Positions 1 to 5,308 of a stretch of DNA of 7,682 nucleotides are shown piece after piece. Within the stretch, counting starts at the first letter, position 1; each line of letters opens with the position of its first letter. The stretch comes from an uncultured euryarchaeote (GTDB lineage: Archaea; Thermoplasmatota; Thermoplasmata; UBA10834): contig CALMQK010000038.1 in NCBI GenBank assembly GCA_937872085.1, forward strand, positions 1 through 7,682, given 5' to 3'. The notes under the pieces are model-generated. The model was not told the origin of the DNA. It saw nothing but the letters and a program-made list of their open reading frames with translations, and made no database searches. The position numbers were made by a program, and so were the translations under genes.

Positions 1-534
1 TTCGAGATGGCTCTCCGTGATGCGGGCATCGAGAAGTTCAACCTCGTCTCGGTCTCGAGCATATTGCCTCCCGGATGTGCCATAGTGTCTCGCGAGGACG
101 GGTTGAAGGAGTTGCTTCCAGGGCAGATCGTCCATGTGGTGATGGCGAGGAATTCCACGAGTGAACCGAATCGTGTTGTCGCCGCTTCGATCGGATGTGC
201 GGTCCCGGCGGATGGGACGCAGTACGGATACCTCTCGGAGCACCACACTTTCGGCGAGAACGCCAGCATAGCTGGACATTACTCAGAGGACCTGGCCGCG
301 ACGATGTTGGCCACGACCCTAGGCATACCATTCGATCCCGAGAAGGATTGGGATGAACGGGAAGACCAGTACAAGATGAGCGGGAAGATCGTGAAATCGT
401 TCAACGTCACGAAGACAGCCGAGGGTGAGAAGACAGGCGTGTACACGACTGTGATCGCCGCTGCAGTGTTCATAACGGAGGCATCTGAAGTGACATCGCC
501 AAGTGTTGCTAATGAACCGAAGCCGCCGACTTAG
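1..534 (+). CDS. pdaD: Pyruvoyl-dependent arginine decarboxylase, 5'-truncated by window edge
   Basis: The enzyme decarboxylates arginine to agmatine in the cytoplasm, supplying polyamine synthesis and, in archaea, agmatidine for tRNA-Ile2. The reading frame is open from base 1 (Phe-Glu precede the Met at base 7). That Met aligns inside the family's conserved segment ahead of the cleavage site, so it is not the start, and roughly 35 N-terminal residues lie outside the window. The self-cleavage motif VSSILPP is present. Its Ser-Ser pair is encoded at 55-60; in this family the second Ser becomes the pyruvoyl cofactor. A downstream Glu in YLSEHH (Glu78 counted from the Met at 7) is a candidate for the conserved catalytic Glu. 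The block EDLAATMLATTLG and the C-terminal GVYTTVIAAAVFI segment are typical of the longer bacterial/archaeal form rather than the short Methanocaldococcus form. The last ~18 residues are a Ser/Pro/Glu-rich tail, probably disordered. The stop (TAG 532-534) lies 32 nt before the DHS-family gene, which suggests one transcript. Confidence 0.93.
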   Translation, partial: FEMALRDAGIEKFNLVSVSSILPPGCAIVSREDGLKELLPGQIVHVVMARNSTSEPNRVVAASIGCAVPADGTQYGYLSEHHTFGENASIAGHYSEDLAATMLATTLGIPFDPEKDWDEREDQYKMSGKIVKSFNVTKTAEGEKTGVYTTVIAAAVFITEASEVTSPSVANEPKPPT

Positions 535-566
535 CGGAATCTGATCAGCGAACCCGGGGGAGTGAA

Positions 567-1670
567 ATGGCAGAACCTCTTAAGGATATGAGGAAGGTCA
601 AGGAGTTCCATGATGGTTTTAGCGACCACCTCGAGCCGCTCGTCCCACTCGATCTCACGAAGTGCAGGACGGTATCAGACTTAGTGGACGGAATGTCTCG
701 GTGCAGCTTCGGGGCGAGGTCGATTGGCGAGGGAGCCAAGGTGCTCCAGGCGATGGTGGAAGATGAGGAATGCTTCAAGGTCCTGACCCTTTCAGGAGCG
801 ATGACTCCAGCCAAGATGGGGCTGGTCATCTGCGACATGATAGACTGGGGGATGGCGGACGCGGTGGTGACCACCGGCGCGATCATGGCACATGGTATGG
901 TCGAATCCACCGGCAGAGCGCACTTCAAGCACAGATGGGACATGGACGACGTCAAGCTCTACCGCGCGGGGTACAACAGGATCTATGACACCATCGAGCT
1001 GGAGCAAAGCCTGGACGACATGGAGCTGATCTTCCGGAAGGTCATGGAGAAGGTTTCGAAGAGGGATTCGATCTCAAGTTACGAACTGAACTGGCTGATT
1101 GGGGAGGCCCTTGCATGCGAGACCGAGGAGTGCCAGCGGGGGATACTGAAGTCCGCCTACCAGAGGAAGGTCCCCGTCTACGTCCCGGCCTTCACGGACT
1201 CTGAGCTGGGGTTGGACTACGGCGTCTATCTCAGAAGGATGAAGCTCAAGCGCAAGAAGCCGGTCATATTCGACGCGTTCGCCGATCTAGAGGACTACAC
1301 CTCCAGGGTGCTGGACTCGAAGAAGCTGGGAGTCGTGACCATAGGTGGTGGAGTCCCCAGGAACTGGGCACAACAGGTCGGGCCGTACCTCGATATCATC
1401 CGAAAGCGTGTCGGTCAAGGGGGCGGCTTCAAGAGGTTCGACTACGCCCTGCGGATCTGCCCGGAACCGGTACATTGGGGCGGGCTGTCGGGGTGCACAT
1501 ACTCTGAAGGTGTGTCGTGGGGCAAGATAGTCCCCCGAAGTGAGGGGGGTATGTACTCCGAGGTCCTCTCCGACGCGACGATAGCCTGGCCACTCATAGT
1601 CAAAGCGGTGATGGAGAGACTCGAGGCGAAAGGATCGCGTTCAAAGAAGGCCAGGACATCTCCGCGTTAG
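567..1670 (+). CDS. dys: Deoxyhypusine synthase family protein, divergent amine pocket
   Basis: This 367-aa protein matches the DHS fold in length (human DHS 369 aa). Canonical DHS is NAD-dependent and moves the aminobutyl group of spermidine to a lysine of aIF5A/eIF5A. The catalytic motif VSWGKI is intact, with Lys320 matching human Lys329, together with Glu314 (Glu323), Trp318 (Trp327), Asp211 in the PAFTD motif (Asp238) and Asp336 in LSDA (Asp342). Other positions differ by my alignment from memory: TTGAIMAHG replaces TTAGGVEED, Leu216 sits at human Asp243, Asn266 at His288, and Leu307 at Asp316. These are mostly amine- or NAD-contacting sites, so the protein may be a DHS-like paralogue acting on a free polyamine (as plant homospermidine synthase does) rather than true DHS. 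The ATG at 567 follows a GGGGGAG ribosome site at 556-562. The tail is basic (Lys/Arg/Ser). It sits directly behind arginine decarboxylase, which supports a polyamine role. Family assignment is secure; exact substrate is not. Confidence 0.9.
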   Translation: MAEPLKDMRKVKEFHDGFSDHLEPLVPLDLTKCRTVSDLVDGMSRCSFGARSIGEGAKVLQAMVEDEECFKVLTLSGAMTPAKMGLVICDMIDWGMADAVVTTGAIMAHGMVESTGRAHFKHRWDMDDVKLYRAGYNRIYDTIELEQSLDDMELIFRKVMEKVSKRDSISSYELNWLIGEALACETEECQRGILKSAYQRKVPVYVPAFTDSELGLDYGVYLRRMKLKRKKPVIFDAFADLEDYTSRVLDSKKLGVVTIGGGVPRNWAQQVGPYLDIIRKRVGQGGGFKRFDYALRICPEPVHWGGLSGCTYSEGVSWGKIVPRSEGGMYSEVLSDATIAWPLIVKAVMERLEAKGSRSKKARTSPR

Positions 1671-1683
1671 GCTGCGAAGCCTA
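1668..1683. terminator. Stop-codon hairpin between convergent genes
   Basis: TAGGCT-GCGA-AGCCTA is a perfect 6-bp stem closed on the plus strand by GCGA, a GNRA-type tetraloop. The 5' arm begins with the TAG stop of the DHS-family gene (1668-1670). The 3' arm ends with the complement of the TAG stop of the nucleotidyltransferase gene (1681-1683). There is no T-run on either side, so a terminator role is a guess; it could equally stabilise transcript 3' ends. Confidence 0.4.
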
Positions 1684-2484
1684 CCAGTCTTCCACCGGGT
1701 TGTACCACATCGTCTTTGTGCCGATCTTCGCACGCATCTTCCACTTGAAGGATTTCGGCTTCTCTTCGATGTAGGCCAGCAGCTTGTCGACCCTCTCCGA
1801 AACGACTGCTTTGTCCTCTTGGGAGAGCTGCGGGTAATCGTTGGCGAACTTCTTCACCTTGTTCAGGTTCATCGTCGCCGTGTAGTACCATCCCCATTCG
1901 TTGAACAAGCCAACGAAATCGAAGATATTCAGGTTGATCTTTTCACGGTCGTCCGTACCGATGTCGTGCGCCCTGATCAGCACGATGAGGTCCTTGATGT
2001 CCTTCTCGTTGATCTTGACGACCTGCAGCTTCTGCATCATGAGCTCGGCGACCGGCGTGGTCGGGGTGTCGATCTCGAGCCTGCCTTTGTAAGGTATTGT
2101 GTGGTTCATCTCCAGCTGGTCGTAGAATATCTCGACCATGGGGACTCTGCCGCCGAAGAATATGTGCCGGGATTTTCCGAATTGATAGAGGAACCGTGGA
2201 TCTGTCTTGTAACCCCGTTTCTGGAAGAAATCAAAGAGTTCGTTCCTCTGCTTCCCGTAGGCCACGAAATCGATGTCCGTGAAGACCTTGGTGCCCAGGC
2301 GTGCGAGGTTCCGCCAGAGCGTCTCGTACTCCTTGCTATGCATATAGATGGCCATACCGCCCATGACCCTGAGCAGGTACCCTTTCTTCCCGGCCTCCTC
2401 GACTAGAACCATCGCTTCGTCGATGAACACCTCAGGCTTCGGATACTCTTCTATCGGGATGTCTGCCGGCAAACGTACGGTCAT
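1681..2484 (-). CDS. Nucleotidyltransferase-fold protein, AbiEii-like
   Basis: This 267-aa protein carries the marks of the polymerase-beta-type nucleotidyltransferase fold. There is a Gly-Gly loop (GGMA, residues 42-45), an acidic pair in TDIDF (Asp70, Asp72), a third acidic region in VEIFYD (Asp122), and an AbiEii-like helix with KL then KDIKDL (about 152-166). In this fold the acidic residues bind metal and the nucleotide, and the enzyme moves a nucleotide to a protein, RNA or small molecule. The target cannot be read from the sequence. The C-terminal ~90 residues are a charged helical region ending in an aromatic NPVEDW. Start choice: ATG at 2484 has GAGGGA (2494-2489) four bases upstream; an upstream in-frame TTG at 2499 would put that ribosome site inside the gene. 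It lies 38 nt downstream of the phosphoesterase gene, probably in one operon. No AbiEi-type antitoxin gene is adjacent, so a classic AbiE toxin-antitoxin pair is not supported here. Confidence 0.72.
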   Translation of the reverse strand: MTVRLPADIPIEEYPKPEVFIDEAMVLVEEAGKKGYLLRVMGGMAIYMHSKEYETLWRNLARLGTKVFTDIDFVAYGKQRNELFDFFQKRGYKTDPRFLYQFGKSRHIFFGGRVPMVEIFYDQLEMNHTIPYKGRLEIDTPTTPVAELMMQKLQVVKINEKDIKDLIVLIRAHDIGTDDREKINLNIFDFVGLFNEWGWYYTATMNLNKVKKFANDYPQLSQEDKAVVSERVDKLLAYIEEKPKSFKWKMRAKIGTKTMWYNPVEDW

Positions 2485-2505
2485 CTTATCCCTCAACAAC
2501 TTGTG

Positions 2506-2519
2506 ACTGTTCGAACAGT
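2506..2519. promoter_or_regulatory. Perfect 14-bp palindrome between phosphoesterase and nucleotidyltransferase genes
   Basis: ACTGTTCGAACAGT is an exact dyad with no spacer. It lies 3 nt after the phosphoesterase stop and about 22 nt ahead of the nucleotidyltransferase ATG on the minus strand. The size and position fit a dimeric regulator site governing the second gene, or as RNA a 5-bp hairpin with a TCGA loop. No regulator gene is nearby to suggest a partner. Confidence 0.4.
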
Positions 2520-2522
2520 AAA

Positions 2523-3458
2523 CTATCCCGAGGTAAATACGTAGCTCTTCATCTTGGTATCGGCGAGCGTCAGAAGGACACCCCTCAGGATTCCTTCACC
2601 GTACTCACTTCCTGGGTTGACGCAGAAAGTCCTTCCTATCTTCTGCGCAGCTCGGGACTCGTGAATGTGCCCGTGCAGACCCAGGAACGGCTGGTACTTC
2701 TTGATCGCCTCGGATACTGCCGTGCTGCCGACGTGCTCCGTCTCGCCTGCCGATTGGCGCATGTCCTTCAGCTTCGGCGCATAGTCGAGCATCGTTCCGT
2801 AGGGCGGATCATGGAAGTTGAATATGGCCCGCTCCATGTTCTTGATGGTTCCTGCGAGCTTGTCGATGTTCTTCGTCATTTCCTCTTCGCTCCATTCCCT
2901 TGGTGTGTCCCATGGAGTCGGGGAAGTGTGGGCGATGGTTATCATCTCGTAGCCGAGGACGTCCAGGTTCTTCATGGCTGCGGATTTCATGACCTTGGAA
3001 CTCTCGAGTATTGCATCCATCTCCATTGGGTCGTCGTTGCCAGGAGCCATGAATATCTTCGCTGTGCTGTCCTTCAACTTCTCATCAGCCAGCTCAATCC
3101 AGTGCTGTAACCTCTCGTTGATGAGTCTGTGGAATATGGTCATCACCTCATTTTGGTTTGATCGGAGGTGGTCTGCTTCTTTCTTGTCAGTCATGTAGGG
3201 GTAGAATCCTATGTTGTTGATCTTGGCCAGCTGCTGATCGAGCTCTGTCTTGTTGTTCAGATGGATATCCTGAGCCAGGAAGTTGACATCGTAGGTCCCG
3301 TTACCGTTGTCGAATATGGGCACGACCATCTTCCCCGCAAGATCCCCGAGAGCAATGGCCGCATCGGCGTTGTAGATGGAGATTGCGCTGATGAATTTCC
3401 TAAAGCATAGCTCTGATCCATGCAAGTCGGTGACGAAGAACAGTCGTATCGGACGCAA
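2523..3458 (-). CDS. Calcineurin-like metallophosphoesterase
   Basis: This 311-aa protein has the metal-binding motif series of the calcineurin-like phosphoesterase superfamily: DLH (Asp11, His13), GD (Asp39), GNDD (Asn141), an isolated His216 in NFHDPPYG, and GHIH (His264, His266). These residues normally hold two metal ions that hydrolyse phosphomono- or phosphodiesters. The NPGSEYGEG stretch near the C terminus is common in archaeal Icc-like predicted phosphoesterases. The usual GNH[DE] motif reads GNDD, so the His normally found there is absent, as in some archaeal relatives with GNCD. About 100 residues separate the GD and GN motifs; this is longer than in minimal members and contains a charged, mostly helical insertion. 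There is no signal peptide or membrane segment, so it should be cytoplasmic. The start is TTG, chosen because GAGGGG sits 6 nt upstream and a TATA-like box lies further up. Substrate unknown; it is the first gene of a likely two-gene operon with the nucleotidyltransferase. Confidence 0.85.
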   Translation of the reverse strand: MRPIRLFFVTDLHGSELCFRKFISAISIYNADAAIALGDLAGKMVVPIFDNGNGTYDVNFLAQDIHLNNKTELDQQLAKINNIGFYPYMTDKKEADHLRSNQNEVMTIFHRLINERLQHWIELADEKLKDSTAKIFMAPGNDDPMEMDAILESSKVMKSAAMKNLDVLGYEMITIAHTSPTPWDTPREWSEEEMTKNIDKLAGTIKNMERAIFNFHDPPYGTMLDYAPKLKDMRQSAGETEHVGSTAVSEAIKKYQPFLGLHGHIHESRAAQKIGRTFCVNPGSEYGEGILRGVLLTLADTKMKSYVFTSG

Positions 3459-3464
3459 GATATA

Positions 3465-3470
3465 CCCCTC
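3465..3470 (-). promoter_or_regulatory. Ribosome binding site fixing a TTG start
   Basis: Read on the minus strand, GAGGGG is followed by the six bases TATATC and then TTG (3458-3456). There is no closely spaced ATG in frame, and residue 2 onward begins the conserved first beta strand leading to DLH, so this site supports the non-ATG start of the phosphoesterase. Confidence 0.6.
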
Positions 3471-3512
3471 GTTTGCTCCTGTTTTGGAGACGAAGTGTGA
3501 ATGAATCGTTTC

Positions 3513-3519
3513 TATTTAA
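3513..3519 (-). promoter_or_regulatory. Candidate archaeal TATA box for phosphoesterase operon
   Basis: The minus strand reads GGTTAAATAGAAACG, an A/T-rich box in otherwise G/C-rich DNA. A start about 25 nt downstream (near 3488) would give a leader of about 30 nt carrying the GAGGGG ribosome site. This spacing fits an archaeal TBP/TFB promoter. Confidence 0.5.
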
Positions 3520-3549
3520 CCATATTGTCCAGCTTCTGAAAAGGCGGTT

Positions 3550-3631
3550 CCCGCGGACGCGGGCCCACAGGCCGATGCCTGTGTCAGGGATATGCCTGCA
3601 TATCGGGAAGAACAGCGCAATCATCCCCTGA
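3550..3631. other. Cluster of perfect hairpins, candidate structured RNA or regulatory DNA
   Basis: Three perfect inverted repeats follow one another with 2 and 5 nt between them. They are CCCGCG-GA-CGCGGG (3550-3563), CACAGGC-CGAT-GCCTGTG (3566-3583) and GATATGC-CT-GCATATC (3589-3604). The third can sit inside a longer stem pairing TCAGG (3584-3588) with CCTGA (3627-3631), along with GGA (3606-3608) and TCC (3624-3626), giving a possible three-way junction. The strand is unknown because perfect stems fold on both. It is not a tRNA and I recognise no known riboswitch consensus. It lies outside the leaders predicted from the two flanking TATA boxes, so it may be a separate small RNA, a terminator-like element or a protein-binding region. 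Confidence 0.45.
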
Positions 3632-3752
3632 ACGAGTAGGAATTACCATCGAGAATCTTGGAACTCGCGCGAAACTGCAGGATGAAGGCTAGGGAAGTGG
3701 TAGACGAGAACCCTCTGGCTCAGTCTGCCGGCGATTGAATCTCCACGCAATG

Positions 3753-3759
3753 TTAATAT
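3753..3759 (+). promoter_or_regulatory. Candidate archaeal TATA box for aminotransferase
   Basis: TTAATAT lies in a G/C-rich setting 69 nt ahead of the ATG at 3828. A transcription start about 25 nt downstream would fall near 3783. That is after the upstream TTG at 3735, so it supports the ATG at 3828 as the real start. Confidence 0.45.
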
Positions 3760-3827
3760 CGAGTGTAAGCCTATCGGAATGCGAAGACATCGTATCATCG
3801 AACGATTCTCAAACTGAGAGGGTTAAA

Positions 3828-5204
3828 ATGGATCTAGGTCTTCCGGATTGGGTTGCGGACTGGGCGAGAGACGTGCCAAAGCTGAAGGTGGCGCCGCCAG
3901 GTCCGAAGAGCAAGGAGATAATCGAAAAGGACAAGAAGTACGTCTCTCACGCCTATGACCGCCTCTTCCAGTTCACCATGACGAAGGGCTCGGGAGCCGC
4001 GATCATGGATGCGGACGGCAACGTCTTCTTGGATTTCTCAGCAGGCATTTCCGTCATGAATGCTGGCTGGGGAAACCCGCGGGTCGTGCAGGCGATCAAG
4101 GACCAGGCGGACAAGCTGATTCACTCCCTTGCCAACGACGCATACTACGATAAGGAGGCCGAATACGCCGAACTGCTCGCAAAGATCTCTCCCGGTGGAG
4201 CGCTGGAGTCGACATTCTTCGGGAACAGCGGTGCCGAAGCGGTGGAGGCGGCGATCAAGCTGTCGAGGTACTACACCAAGGGCTACGAGCACATCGCGTT
4301 CATGGGTGCATATCACGGCAGGATCGGCAATGCTCTCGCAATGGCCAGCAGGGTGAAGTACAAGTACGGACACGGCCCCTATGCGCCTGGCTTCTTTTTC
4401 GCACCCTACCCGTACTGCTACAGATGCTGGTTCAAACAGGAGTACCCTGAATGCAACATGCTCTGCATCGACTATCTTGAGAAGGGAATCCTTGAGTTCG
4501 GAGGTCCGTCAAACTCACCCGCATCTATATTCGTCGAGCCAGTGCAGGGCGAGGGTGGATACATTGTTCCTCCGAAGGAATTCCTTCCAAGGATGAGGAA
4601 GCTGTGCGACGACAAGAAGTTCCTCCTTGTAATGGACGAGATCCAGACGGGACTTGCCAGAACAGGTGAGATATGGGAATGCAACTCTGCGGGTGTAATC
4701 CCTGACTTGCTGCTCACGGGCAAGGCCTCCGGCGGGGGCGTTCCGTTCGGAGCCTGTATGGCGAAGAGGAGCATCATGGATGTCTGGAGACCAGGCTCGC
4801 ACTCGTCAACATTCGGCGGGAACGGGATGAGCATCGCGGCAGGTCTGGCACACGTTAAGGAGATACTTGCGCAGAACCTCACCGAGCGCTCGAAGGTGCT
4901 TGGCGCTCATGCGATGAAGAGGCTCAACGAGCTGAAGGACAAGTACGAAATCATTGGCGATGTCCGAGGAAAGGGATTGATGATCGGAGTCGAGATAGTA
5001 AAGAGCAAGAAGACCAAGGAGCCACTATATGTCCCACAGATACAGGGCCTGGCGTGGAGGAAGGGCTTGATGATGATAACCGCGGGCATGTTCGGAAACG
5101 TGTTCCGAATCGCGCCGCCAATTATCATTTCCAAAGAGCAGTTGGACATAGGCATCGACATATTCGAGGAAACGATCAAAGAGACTCAGTCGAAGATGAC
5201 CTGA
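3828..5204 (+). CDS. PLP-dependent class III aminotransferase (GABA/ornithine aminotransferase type)
   Basis: This 458-aa protein is a fold-type I, class III aminotransferase. It shows the phosphate-binding loop GNSGAEA (132-138), GAYHGR, PVQGEGGYIVPP, the cofactor aspartate in MDEIQTG (Asp270), the PLP lysine in TGKASGGG (Lys299) and the HSSTFGGN motif (Thr328), which in the dimer contacts PLP of the other subunit. All key residues are present, so it should be active and cytoplasmic. A loop PYCYRC...C...C carries Cys197, Cys200, Cys209 and Cys213; similar Cys-rich loops occur in archaeal members annotated as 4-aminobutyrate/acetylornithine aminotransferases or broad amino-acid racemases. Candidate substrates are therefore GABA, ornithine, putrescine-type amines, or racemisation of an amino acid; sequence alone does not choose. 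The start is ATG 3828 with a GAGGG-like site at 3818-3822. The frame extends upstream to a TTG at 3735, but those 31 residues lack family similarity. A permease gene nearby fits amino-acid catabolism. Confidence 0.88.
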   Translation: MDLGLPDWVADWARDVPKLKVAPPGPKSKEIIEKDKKYVSHAYDRLFQFTMTKGSGAAIMDADGNVFLDFSAGISVMNAGWGNPRVVQAIKDQADKLIHSLANDAYYDKEAEYAELLAKISPGGALESTFFGNSGAEAVEAAIKLSRYYTKGYEHIAFMGAYHGRIGNALAMASRVKYKYGHGPYAPGFFFAPYPYCYRCWFKQEYPECNMLCIDYLEKGILEFGGPSNSPASIFVEPVQGEGGYIVPPKEFLPRMRKLCDDKKFLLVMDEIQTGLARTGEIWECNSAGVIPDLLLTGKASGGGVPFGACMAKRSIMDVWRPGSHSSTFGGNGMSIAAGLAHVKEILAQNLTERSKVLGAHAMKRLNELKDKYEIIGDVRGKGLMIGVEIVKSKKTKEPLYVPQIQGLAWRKGLMMITAGMFGNVFRIAPPIIISKEQLDIGIDIFEETIKETQSKMT

Positions 5205-5248
5205 GCGCTTTGACGCCCTCACGGCTTCTCCCGAGACCAGCGCATAAT

Positions 5249-5256
5249 CTAATAAA
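5249..5256 (+). promoter_or_regulatory. Candidate TATA box for the two-helix membrane protein gene
   Basis: CTAATAAA sits within TAATCTAATAAACC, 52 nt before the ATG at 5309. A start near 5281 would leave a leader of about 28 nt that includes the AGGTGA ribosome site. This argues for separate transcription from the aminotransferase, although no terminator is visible between them. Confidence 0.42.
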
Positions 5257-5297
5257 CCACTTAGGGCATTGCGAATGACTGCACGGCCAGCGTTCAC

Positions 5298-5303
5298 AGG
5301 TGA
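5298..5303 (+). promoter_or_regulatory. Ribosome binding site deciding the ATG at 5309
   Basis: AGGTGA matches the core Shine-Dalgarno sequence and ends 5 nt before the ATG at 5309. The alternative in-frame GTG at 5300 overlaps this site, so it is unlikely to be the start. Confidence 0.6.
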
Positions 5304-5308
5304 CTCGG

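Larger units (their letters stand above)
3459..3827. other. 369-nt divergent intergenic region
   Basis: This region separates the minus-strand phosphoesterase from the plus-strand aminotransferase. It holds a minus-strand TATA-like box near its left end, a hairpin cluster in the middle (3550-3631) and a plus-strand TATA-like box near the right end. The stretch 3632-3752 shows no gene, tRNA or strong repeat that I can recognise. An open frame runs from a TTG at 3735 into the aminotransferase but has no family similarity or ribosome site, so I leave it out of the gene. Confidence 0.6.

Noticed and set aside
541..548. 8-bp palindrome CTGATCAG between arginine decarboxylase and the DHS-family gene
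   Set aside because: Palindromes this short are common by chance, and the 32-nt gap has no promoter-like box.
1819..2406. 195-aa open frame on the plus strand opposite the nucleotidyltransferase gene
   Set aside because: It is antisense to a gene with clear fold motifs, and its Val/Leu/Asp/Glu-rich translation has no domain pattern; it has the character of a shadow frame in G/C-rich DNA.
2661..3110. 149-aa open frame on the plus strand opposite the phosphoesterase gene
   Set aside because: The opposite strand carries the complete metallophosphoesterase motif series; this frame shows no recognisable motif or ribosome site.
3400..3624. 74-aa minus-strand frame crossing the hairpin cluster and promoter
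   Set aside because: It overlaps the start of the phosphoesterase gene in another frame, runs through inverted repeats and has no plausible ribosome site.
3530..3640. Possible fluoride riboswitch (AACCGCC on the minus strand) or tRNA in the hairpin cluster
   Set aside because: The remaining consensus segments of the fluoride riboswitch are not found in order, and no acceptor, anticodon and T-arm combination can be built.
3735..3827. 31-residue N-terminal extension of the aminotransferase from a TTG
   Set aside because: A TATA-like box lies inside it, the extension lacks family similarity, and the ATG at 3828 has a ribosome site.
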